Positions 1 through 5,177 of a stretch of DNA of 6,169 nt are shown piece after piece. The DNA is from Hydrogenothermus sp. (GTDB taxonomy: Bacteria > Aquificota > Aquificia > Aquificales > Hydrogenothermaceae), in assembly GCA_003978675.1 (NCBI GenBank), contig QNYP01000094.1:1-6169 (forward strand), given 5' to 3'. Both the position numbers and the translations under genes were made by a program. Below the pieces are notes generated by a model. It worked only from the letters and a program-made list of their open reading frames with translations. It was not told the origin of the DNA and searched no databases. Numbering within the stretch: position 1 is the stretch's first letter; every line of letters starts with the position of its first letter.

Positions 1-116
1 TTTTCATCTTCTATTAAAATTGTGTTTATATTTTTTTCTCCTAGTAGATTTTTTAAAATTCTTGCATTCTCATCTTTTCCAACAACACCTGATATAGTGG
101 TTTTTATATCTAAACT
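1..116 (-). repeat. Inverted copy of kinase segment 238-353 (probable chimeric end)
   Basis: Every base from 1 to 116 pairs with its partner at (354 minus position); the match stops at 117/237. This is a 116-base perfect inverted repeat with a 121-base spacer (117-237), and one arm lies exactly at the window end. Read on the minus strand it encodes kinase residues that also appear in their proper place downstream. Read forward it supplies a spurious N-terminus (from an ATG at 22) that does not resemble the kinase family. The simplest reading is a fold-back chimera at a contig end rather than a genomic repeat. Confidence 0.93.
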
Positions 117-990
117 TGATAAATACCTATGGGGAGAAGTAGAGAGAATTTCTCCAGAAGCTCCTGTTCCAATTGTTGATGTAAAAAAAGAAACTGTTAA
201 CCTTGGCGGAGCCTGTAATGTTGCTTGGAATTTATCTAGTTTAGATATAAAAACCACTATATCAGGTGTTGTTGGAAAAGATGAGAATGCAAGAATTTTA
301 AAAAATCTACTAGGAGAAAAAAATATAAACACAATTTTAATAGAAGATGAAAATAGACCAACCACAGAAAAAACAAGGGTAATTGCAGTTAGTCAGCAAC
401 TACTTAGAATAGATAGAGAAAGTAAGGAAAAATTAAGAGAAGAAGTAAGAGAAAAACTAATTAAAGAGCTAAAAAAACAAGCTCAAAACTTTGATGCAGT
501 AATAATTTCTGATTATGGTAAAGGTGTAATTTCAAGAGAGGTTATAGAAGTTTTCCTAGAAAAAAATATTCCTGTTTTCGTTGACCCAAAACCTTCGCAT
601 TTTGAATATTACAAAGATATAACAATAATGACCCCTAATAGGAAAGAGGCTTATGGATTAATAAAGGCTGAAAGAAATACTCCATTGGAGGAAGTAGGAA
701 AAACTATTATGGAAAGATTAAATTTAGAAAACCTTTTAATTACACTTGGAGCTGAAGGAATGGCTTTATTTACAGAAGGTAAAATAACTAAAATACCTGC
801 AAAAGCCAGAAAGGTTTTTGATGTAACAGGTGCAGGAGATACTGTAATATCTGTTTTAACAGCCTGTAAAGTTAGTGGTGCAACCTGGGAGGAATCAGCA
901 ATTTTAGCAAACTACGCTGGGGGCTATGTTGTTGGGGAAATAGGAACAGTAGCAATAAATAGGGAAACTTTAATATCTTTAGTCTTATAG
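117..990 (+). CDS. rfaE1: D-glycero-beta-D-manno-heptose-7-phosphate kinase (RfaE1/HldA domain), 5' end missing
   Basis: PfkB/ribokinase-family sugar kinase that phosphorylates D-glycero-D-manno-heptose 7-phosphate at C1 on the route to ADP-heptose for the LPS inner core; it acts in the cytoplasm. The family-diagnostic start LDKYLWGEVERISPEAPVP begins right at the chimera junction. It is followed by the glycine-rich sugar-binding stretch NLGGACNVAWN (189-231), ISDYGKGV, VDPKP, TPNRKEA, ITLGAEG and the ATP/catalytic signature DVTGAGDT (820-843; catalytic Asp at 838-840). The protein stops after the kinase domain, so the nucleotidyltransferase half found in bifunctional HldE is absent. The roughly 10-12 residues normally before LDKY lie outside the window. 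The ATG at 22 keeps the frame open only by chance, through the inverted sequence. Family certain; exact heptose substrate inferred from family motifs. Confidence 0.92.
238..353 (+). repeat. Inner arm of the left inverted repeat
   Basis: This is the genuine in-frame copy, inside the kinase gene, of the sequence repeated in reverse at 1-116. The two arms are identical over all 116 bases. Confidence 0.92.
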
Positions 991-991
991 A

Positions 992-1000
992 TGATATAAT
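992..1000 (+). promoter_or_regulatory. Candidate extended -10 promoter for purSQ
   Basis: The 45-base gap between the kinase stop and purS contains TGATATAAT, an exact extended -10 (TG, one base, TATAAT at 995-1000). No good -35 is seen about 17 bases upstream. Initiation near 1007 would give a leader of about 30 bases ending in the purS ribosome site. In such AT-rich DNA this could be chance, and purSQ may also be read through from the kinase gene. Confidence 0.4.
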
Positions 1001-1035
1001 AATTTTGCTTTTAAACCTGTTTGTGAGGTGTTTGT

Positions 1036-1281
1036 ATGCTTATAAAGTTTTATATTAAACCTAGAAAAGGTGTTTTAGACCCTCAAGGTAGAGCTGTTGC
1101 AGAAAATTTAAGGTCTTTGGGGTTTAACACAGTTCAAGATGTAAAGGTAGGAAAGTATATAGAAGTTTACATTGATGAAACAGACAAAGAAAAAGTAGTA
1201 GAAATTGCAAAAAATATGGCAAAAAAAGCAATTGTAAATGAGATTATTGAAGATTTTGAGTTTGAAATTGTGGAGGAATAA
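1036..1281 (+). CDS. purS: Phosphoribosylformylglycinamidine synthase subunit PurS
   Basis: Small subunit of the three-part FGAM synthetase (PurS, PurQ, PurL) in step 4 of de novo purine synthesis. PurS has no active site; it bridges PurQ and PurL and helps pass ammonia between them. The 81 residues are the usual full length. The family N-terminus is present: a beta strand (LIKFYIKP) followed by GVLDPQG at residues 12-18 and the 'A...LGF..V.DV..GK' pattern that follows. The ATG is supported by GAGGTG at 1025-1030, five bases upstream. The stop is immediately followed by the purQ start, so the two are co-translated. The purL partner is not in the window. Confidence 0.95.
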   Translation: MLIKFYIKPRKGVLDPQGRAVAENLRSLGFNTVQDVKVGKYIEVYIDETDKEKVVEIAKNMAKKAIVNEIIEDFEFEIVEE

Positions 1282-1968
1282 ATGAAATTTGGAGTTGCAG
1301 TATATCCCGGGTCTAATTGTGATTATGATACATACAGGGTTGTAAGAGATGTTTTAAAAGAAGATGTGGAGTTTATAGATTATAGAGAAACTTCTATTAA
1401 AGGATTTGATTGTATAATTCTACCAGGTGGATTTTCTTTTGGAGATTATCTTCGTCCAGGGACACTTGCTTCACATACTCCATTAACAAATGCAGTTAAA
1501 GAATTTGCAGATAAAGGTGGTCTTGTTATAGGTATATGCAACGGATTTCAGATATTAACAGAAGCTCATTTACTACCTGGAGTATTAATGCCAAATTCCC
1601 ATGGAAAATTTGTTTGTAAGCACCAATATATAAGAGTAGAAAACAACGAAACTCCATTTACAAATCAGTGCGAAAAAGGACAAGTTTTAAAAATACCAAT
1701 AGCTCATCATGATGGTAATTATTTTGTAGATAAAGATACTTTAAAGGAAATGGAAGATAATGGTCAAATTGTTGTTAGATATTGTGATAAAGATGGGAAT
1801 ATTACAGAGGAAGCAAATCCAAATGGTTCTATCTTAAATATAGCTGGTGTATGTAATAAAAATAAAAATGTATTTGGCTTAATGCCTCATCCAGAAAGAG
1901 CAGCAGAAAGTATATTAAAAACTGATGATGGACTTTATATACTAAAATCTATTGTGAATTCTTTTTAA
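1282..1968 (+). CDS. purQ: Phosphoribosylformylglycinamidine synthase glutaminase subunit PurQ
   Basis: Class I glutamine amidotransferase subunit of FGAM synthetase. It hydrolyses glutamine to supply ammonia to PurL for converting FGAR to FGAM. At 228 residues it is full length for the stand-alone bacterial form. The N-terminus VAVYPGSNCDYD is typical. The nucleophile elbow GICNGFQ places the catalytic Cys at residue 86, and MPHPER supplies the His/Glu pair (H203, E205). LPGGFSFGDYLRPG (47-60) forms the oxyanion/loop region. The start ATG directly abuts the purS stop; its GGAGG (1272-1276) lies inside the last purS codons. The 3' end overlaps the convergent thioredoxin gene by 20 bases. Confidence 0.96.
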   Translation: MKFGVAVYPGSNCDYDTYRVVRDVLKEDVEFIDYRETSIKGFDCIILPGGFSFGDYLRPGTLASHTPLTNAVKEFADKGGLVIGICNGFQILTEAHLLPGVLMPNSHGKFVCKHQYIRVENNETPFTNQCEKGQVLKIPIAHHDGNYFVDKDTLKEMEDNGQIVVRYCDKDGNITEEANPNGSILNIAGVCNKNKNVFGLMPHPERAAESILKTDDGLYILKSIVNSF

Positions 1969-2437
1969 GAAGTTCGTTTATTATTTTTTCTAGCTTTTCC
2001 TTCTCTTTTTTTCCATACACTAATTTAAAAATTGTTAAATCTTTATTAACAAAATAAGTTGTAGGAACTCCTATTACTCTATATTTATAAACTATTCTGC
2101 TGTCACTACCTCCAAGTAATACTGGAATATCAAATCCCCATTCTTTTTTTCTTTGCTTAACCTTTTCTTTACTATTTGTAAATAAAACAATTGCATAAAA
2201 ATTTATCTTATCTTTGTATTTATGGTAAAACTTATTCAAAATAGGTAATTCTTTTTTACAGCTCAAGCAATTCAAAGACCAAAAAACCAATATAGAAGGT
2301 TTTCCTTTTAAATCTTCTCTTGAAACAATTTTTCCATCTTCACTTTTTAGCTCAAATTTAGGTATTCTCTTTAATCCTGCAAAAGAAATAGAAAAAAGGA
2401 GCAAGCAGATACTTAAAACTTTTATAAATTTTTTCAT
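1949..2437 (-). CDS. Secreted TlpA/ResA-like thioredoxin-fold protein
   Basis: 162-residue thioredoxin-fold protein of the TlpA/AhpC-TSA superfamily, probably a periplasmic thiol-disulfide oxidoreductase. Residues 1-20 form a signal peptide (basic MKKFIK, a hydrophobic core, then SFA before G). The mature part has PKFELKSEDGK, the redox-active CLSC at residues 57-60 in the context FWSLNCLSCKKELP (usually WCxxC; Asn replaces the Trp), and the cis-proline turn GVPTTYFV (P125). The signal peptide supports this start, but the only ribosome-site-like sequence, AGGTG, ends one base before the ATG, which is closer than usual. The 3' end overlaps purQ tail to tail. Its upstream neighbour is the tnpB element, which may have separated it from the encapsulin operon. 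The redox partner cannot be told; cytochrome c maturation is one family role. Confidence 0.83.
   Translation of the reverse strand: MKKFIKVLSICLLLFSISFAGLKRIPKFELKSEDGKIVSREDLKGKPSILVFWSLNCLSCKKELPILNKFYHKYKDKINFYAIVLFTNSKEKVKQRKKEWGFDIPVLLGGSDSRIVYKYRVIGVPTTYFVNKDLTIFKLVYGKKEKEKLEKIINELLKKNSQ
1956..1986 (+). terminator. Weak hairpin plus T-rich tail at the purQ/thioredoxin convergence
   Basis: GAATTCTT (1956-1963) can pair with AAGAAGTTC (1967-1975) with one bulged G and a three-base loop. A T-rich stretch follows on the plus strand (1976-1990). The stem has little G+C, so it would be a poor intrinsic terminator. It lies exactly where two convergent genes overlap, where a terminator would be useful. 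Confidence 0.25.
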
Positions 2438-2449
2438 GCACCTGGTAAA

Positions 2450-2482
2450 CCAAAGTGTAAAAAACTAACTTTAACACTTTGG
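2450..2482 (-). repeat. Hairpin at the 3' (right) end of the tnpB element
   Basis: CCAAAGTGT (2450-2458) is the perfect inverse of ACACTTTGG (2474-2482). The nine-base stem extends by a mismatch and three more A-T pairs, and the tnpB stop codon lies within the hairpin. There is no U-run after the stem on either strand, so it does not look like a terminator. Its position just past tnpB matches the subterminal hairpins that TnpA recognises at IS200/IS605 ends. Confidence 0.5.
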
Positions 2483-2735
2483 GCTGGGGTATTTGTATTC
2501 CGCCTTAACAGCAACAGGCACTCCCCAGCTGGCGGTATTTCGCCTGTCGCCTTCGTCCCTGTCCCAAGAAACAGGAACTAACCCTTTTACTACCCTGTCC
2601 CAATCCCCTTCCACCAGTATTGGTTTCAAGGGAGATAAGTCCCTAGGTAGAGACCTACCAAGAACAGGGATAGTAAGGGCTACCTTAGCAACTTGCCACA
2701 GTTTATAACTGGTATAATACCAGCCCCTCACCTGT
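2471..2735 (-). ncRNA. Candidate omega RNA (TnpB guide RNA scaffold) overlapping the tnpB 3' end
   Basis: TnpB nucleases use an RNA made from the 3' end of their own gene and the adjoining right end. By count, 2521-2760 is about 50% G+C, while 2821-2880 of the same gene is 30%. The segment is dense in inverted repeats: CTGGTAT/ATACCAG around 2716 (2709-2723), GGTAG/CTACC (2646-2650 with 2655-2659), CCTGT/ACAGG (2558-2562 with 2571-2575), GGCG/CGCC (2531-2534 with 2541-2544), and a long-range GCTGGGG/CCCCAGC (2483-2489 with 2523-2529). Transcription would be leftward, with the guide lying beyond the element end, near 2430-2450. The limits are estimates. Confidence 0.55.
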
Positions 2736-4093
2736 TCCTTCCTTTGGTTTACAGGCTCTTGGGTCTGTGGCTCACTGCTTAGGCTTTTTAATAGTTTTAT
2801 ATCTCTACTTAATTGCTTTATTCTTCTTCTTAGAGGCTTTTGTTTGTATTCGTTTCTTTCTTTTTGCAGTTTATCTTTTGTCTTTTGTTTTTCTTCCTCT
2901 AATTTGTTCATTACATACTCTCTAAAATCTTTATCCTGCAATAGCTTTTTGTAGTTTTTAGGAAGTTCTTCTTTATATCCTAATGCTCTTCTTGCTACTA
3001 CATACGCCCCTGATATGTCTTTATCTATGTTATGCTGTGGTGCATATTTTAGCATCCCTATTACTGATGTGTATTCTGGGTTTACTTCTATTACCTCTAC
3101 TCCTTCTCTTTTTGCTACTGCTTTTATTTTTTCAAGTATTCCTCTATATATCCATTGCTGTTTTATTTTCCTTAGTTTTTTATTCCCATCTGCTTTTTTT
3201 CCTTTGTGCAATCCTTTTAGTCTTTCTATTGCTATCGCTTTGTCTTGGATTATTGCTGTCTCTACTATTTGATGTGCTATCTGCCAGCTTATATATTCTC
3301 TTTGGTTTTTTGTCTTATTAATTAGTTTATGTAAAGATATCTTTTGATAGCCCTCTAAATTCCCTTCTGCTTTTACTGTGGCTAATGCTAAATGAAACGG
3401 ATTTGCATTTATGTCTATTCCTATTATTCCTTCTTCTTTTGTTATTATTGGTTCGTTTGGTAACTGTTCTTCAAATGATATGAATGCATAAAGACTGCCA
3501 TTTATTTGTCTTATTTCTACTGAATATGGGAAATACTCTCTTGTTTTTTCTGCTTCTATTAATTTTGTTATGAACTCTATCCATTTGTCATTTTCTCTGT
3601 TTACTGTTCTTTTTATGTTTGCTTTTATCCAGTTTCTTTTCCCTGAGTTTATTCTAAGTTTTAATCCGTCTTTTTCAGGTATTATTCTTGTGTTTAGGTT
3701 TCCTTTTTTACTTTTATCTCCCCTTGAGTATAAACAGCCCCTTCTTCTTTCTTCCCATTTTTGTTTTAGTTTCTCTCTTTGTTCTCCGTTTATATGCTTT
3801 TTCTTTAATTTCTCAAATAGTTTTCTGCCTCCAAATATTACTTTTTTTGGGTTTTGTCCTCTCTCAAGACAGGAATTTATTAAACTTTGTGCTTTAAATA
3901 TTGCATCATCGCAATATCTACTGTTTAGGTTAAACACTTTTTGTAGGTGCTTCTTTAATTCTTTTCTTTTATGTCCTTCTATAAGCCTGTTATATGCATA
4001 TCTGAGGCAAGAGGAAAATCTTCTCGTTAATTTTTGTAATTCTTGTCTGTCTTTTTCATTTTCAAAAGTTAGTTTGCATTGTAGGGTTATCAT
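2471..4093 (-). CDS. tnpB: TnpB, RNA-guided RuvC-like nuclease of an IS200/IS605-family element
   Basis: 540-residue OrfB/TnpB protein, longer than the common ~400-residue forms. The N-terminal half (1-210) is the basic, helix-rich region that binds RNA and target DNA. RuvC-I is GIDIN (D227), RuvC-II is AIERLKGL (E290) and RuvC-III is DISGAYVVARRALG (D359), so the acidic triad looks intact. The four-Cys zinc ribbon that usually sits between RuvC-II and RuvC-III is absent; NPEYTSVIGMLKY leads almost straight to RuvC-III. After about residue 380 comes a highly charged helical stretch (Lys/Glu/Arg-rich, 380-435), then a Trp/Pro-rich tail (455-540) in unusually G+C-rich DNA that probably doubles as omega RNA. 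In this family the enzyme cuts DNA beside a short motif and helps the element persist. The frame is open throughout. The ribosome site before the ATG is weak (AAGAGA). Confidence 0.9.
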   Translation of the reverse strand: MITLQCKLTFENEKDRQELQKLTRRFSSCLRYAYNRLIEGHKRKELKKHLQKVFNLNSRYCDDAIFKAQSLINSCLERGQNPKKVIFGGRKLFEKLKKKHINGEQREKLKQKWEERRRGCLYSRGDKSKKGNLNTRIIPEKDGLKLRINSGKRNWIKANIKRTVNRENDKWIEFITKLIEAEKTREYFPYSVEIRQINGSLYAFISFEEQLPNEPIITKEEGIIGIDINANPFHLALATVKAEGNLEGYQKISLHKLINKTKNQREYISWQIAHQIVETAIIQDKAIAIERLKGLHKGKKADGNKKLRKIKQQWIYRGILEKIKAVAKREGVEVIEVNPEYTSVIGMLKYAPQHNIDKDISGAYVVARRALGYKEELPKNYKKLLQDKDFREYVMNKLEEEKQKTKDKLQKERNEYKQKPLRRRIKQLSRDIKLLKSLSSEPQTQEPVNQRKEQVRGWYYTSYKLWQVAKVALTIPVLGRSLPRDLSPLKPILVEGDWDRVVKGLVPVSWDRDEGDRRNTASWGVPVAVKAEYKYPSPKC

Positions 4094-4207
4094 TTTTTTC
4101 TCTTAATTTATAATAGTAGTTCTGCTTATCCCATAAGTCTCTTTTATATTTTTTACAGCTAGCAACCTTTGCTCTATAATAGATGTTATTTTGCAGTTTT
4201 TTATAGT
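4094..4207 (-). other. Spacer between the ferritin-like gene and tnpB, with candidate left-end hairpin
   Basis: This 114-base non-coding stretch is presumably the left end of the element plus a remnant of the host spacer. It contains AGCAA-CCT-TTGCT (4161-4173), a five-base stem with a three-base loop, placed where an IS605-type left-end hairpin would be. On the minus strand there are TATTAT/TATAAA-like sequences near 4105-4115 but no convincing -35. No terminator is visible after the ferritin-like gene, so tnpB could be transcribed from the encapsulin operon. Confidence 0.4.
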
Positions 4208-5164
4208 TTATAGCAACTGTTGCTTACCTCCTCTTTCTTTGTGTTTTCCAAATAAGCTACCTACTGTTAAAGTAGAAATAACCTTTGATATTTCTTCGTC
4301 TGTTATATCTGGTTTATTTAAAAATTCCTCTAAATCTGTATAATGTATTTCCCTTTTTGCAATTCTATCCAGTATCCATTTTAAATCTTTATCTTCAACA
4401 TTGGAAGCTATCTCTTGTATTTCTTTTGAAAATTCTTGCTGGTCTTTTATATGATACTCAATGGCTTTAGCTTCATCATCCACCTTTTCAACTTTTGGAA
4501 GTTCAACATTTGGTTTTGCTCCCATTCCTGTAATTTCCTCTGCTATCCAACCAAAGTGTTTCATTTTATCAATTGCCCTTTGCTCTATCTCATCGCTTAA
4601 TATAGGATTTTTATGTCTTAACATAAATGATTGGTAAAGGCTTTCTAATATTTTTTCATATTGTTTGTGTAGATACTTATTTAATATTTGTATAATTTTC
4701 ATTTTATTTTCATCTATGACAGATGCTTCACCGTTATTTGCTATGTGTTCCTTTACTTTTTCTTGTAGTTTTTGAAATATGTGTAAATGTGCTGTTTCAT
4801 CATTTATGGCTCTTTCTATTATTCTTTGGACTTTTTTATCTGAAATATCTTTTAACTGCTTCCCGTATTCATCTATAGCCATTTTTTCTGCATCAATATT
4901 AAGCTGTATTAACTCAATAGGAGAAGGAGCTTCTAAAAAAACGGAAACTCTTTTATCTATAGATGGAATACCCCCTAAATCGACAACTGCATGGGCAAAC
5001 ATTCTAAGATGTTTCATTTCTTCTCTTGCAATTTCTTCAAGTTCTGCTTCTATTTCTTCTTCTTTTATTGTGTATGCGTGGAATAAATATTGAATAATAG
5101 CTGAATGCTCTAAAGTTATATTGTAATTTAAATAGTCTATTGCTTTTTTTATTTCTATGTCCAT
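4208..5164 (-). CDS. Two-domain ferritin-like protein, probable encapsulin cargo
   Basis: 318-residue cytoplasmic protein that looks like two tandem four-helix ferritin-like bundles plus a C-terminal targeting tail. Domain 1 (about 10-140) has the full bacterioferritin/rubrerythrin-type di-iron set: E19 on helix A, E49-x-x-H52, E93, and E123-x-x-H126. Domain 2 (about 155-285) shows similar spacing (MKH at 201-203, then a Gly-rich turn and Pro, as in domain 1), but the motif Glu residues read K200 and R271 and E19 aligns with Q168, so it may not bind iron the same way. Residues 299-304, LTVGSL, match the cargo-loading peptide of family 1 encapsulin cargos, followed by 14 mostly polar or basic residues. 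The shell gene lies 13 bases upstream, and GGAGGGAGT precedes the ATG. Likely role: ferroxidase activity and iron sequestration or peroxide protection inside the shell. The exact cargo class is uncertain. Confidence 0.85.
   Translation of the reverse strand: MDIEIKKAIDYLNYNITLEHSAIIQYLFHAYTIKEEEIEAELEEIAREEMKHLRMFAHAVVDLGGIPSIDKRVSVFLEAPSPIELIQLNIDAEKMAIDEYGKQLKDISDKKVQRIIERAINDETAHLHIFQKLQEKVKEHIANNGEASVIDENKMKIIQILNKYLHKQYEKILESLYQSFMLRHKNPILSDEIEQRAIDKMKHFGWIAEEITGMGAKPNVELPKVEKVDDEAKAIEYHIKDQQEFSKEIQEIASNVEDKDLKWILDRIAKREIHYTDLEEFLNKPDITDEEISKVISTLTVGSLFGKHKERGGKQQLL
4212..4224. repeat. 13-base palindrome at the end of the ferritin-like gene
   Basis: AGCAAC-T-GTTGCT is a six-base perfect inverted repeat around a single T, spanning the last five codons. 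Eleven of its 13 bases match the candidate left-end hairpin at 4161-4173 (AGCAACCTTTGCT), 51 bases away. No U-run follows, so it is not a classical terminator. It may mark where the element joined the gene, or be chance. Confidence 0.45.
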
Positions 5165-5177
5165 CTTACTCCCTCCA

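Larger units (their letters stand above)
2450..4173 (-). mobile_element. IS200/IS605-family element with tnpB only (IS1341-like), approximate limits
   Basis: The element consists of one tnpB gene with no tnpA (Y1 transposase) reading frame in the window, so it is a solo or trans-mobilised unit. The inner limits are set by two hairpins: 2450-2482 after the tnpB stop and 4161-4173 upstream of its start. True ends should lie a few bases to tens of bases outside these. IS200/IS605 elements have no terminal inverted repeats and make no target duplication, so the exact ends cannot be fixed from one sequence. It sits between the ferritin-like gene and the thioredoxin gene, in the same orientation as both. 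Confidence 0.6.

Noticed and set aside
22..116. ATG at 22 as the start of the kinase, with a hydrophobic N-terminal extension
   Set aside because: This stretch is antisense sequence of the same gene (perfect reverse complement of 238-353). Its residues do not resemble the family, so the true start lies outside the window.
2450..2482. The hairpin after tnpB as an intrinsic terminator
   Set aside because: No run of T follows the stem on either strand; the T-run on the minus strand lies inside the loop and inner stem.
2471..2760. The G+C-rich block as recently transferred foreign DNA
   Set aside because: The reading frame continues unbroken from the AT-rich part of tnpB. The location and hairpins fit an overlapping guide RNA better.
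2493..4106. Several plus-strand open frames opposite tnpB (up to 178 residues)
   Set aside because: They are Leu/Phe/Ser-rich shadow translations of the Lys/Glu-rich tnpB gene, without ribosome sites or family motifs.
4285..5093. Plus-strand open frames opposite the ferritin-like gene
   Set aside because: They are antisense to a gene with clear di-iron motifs and a good ribosome site, and have no recognisable content of their own.
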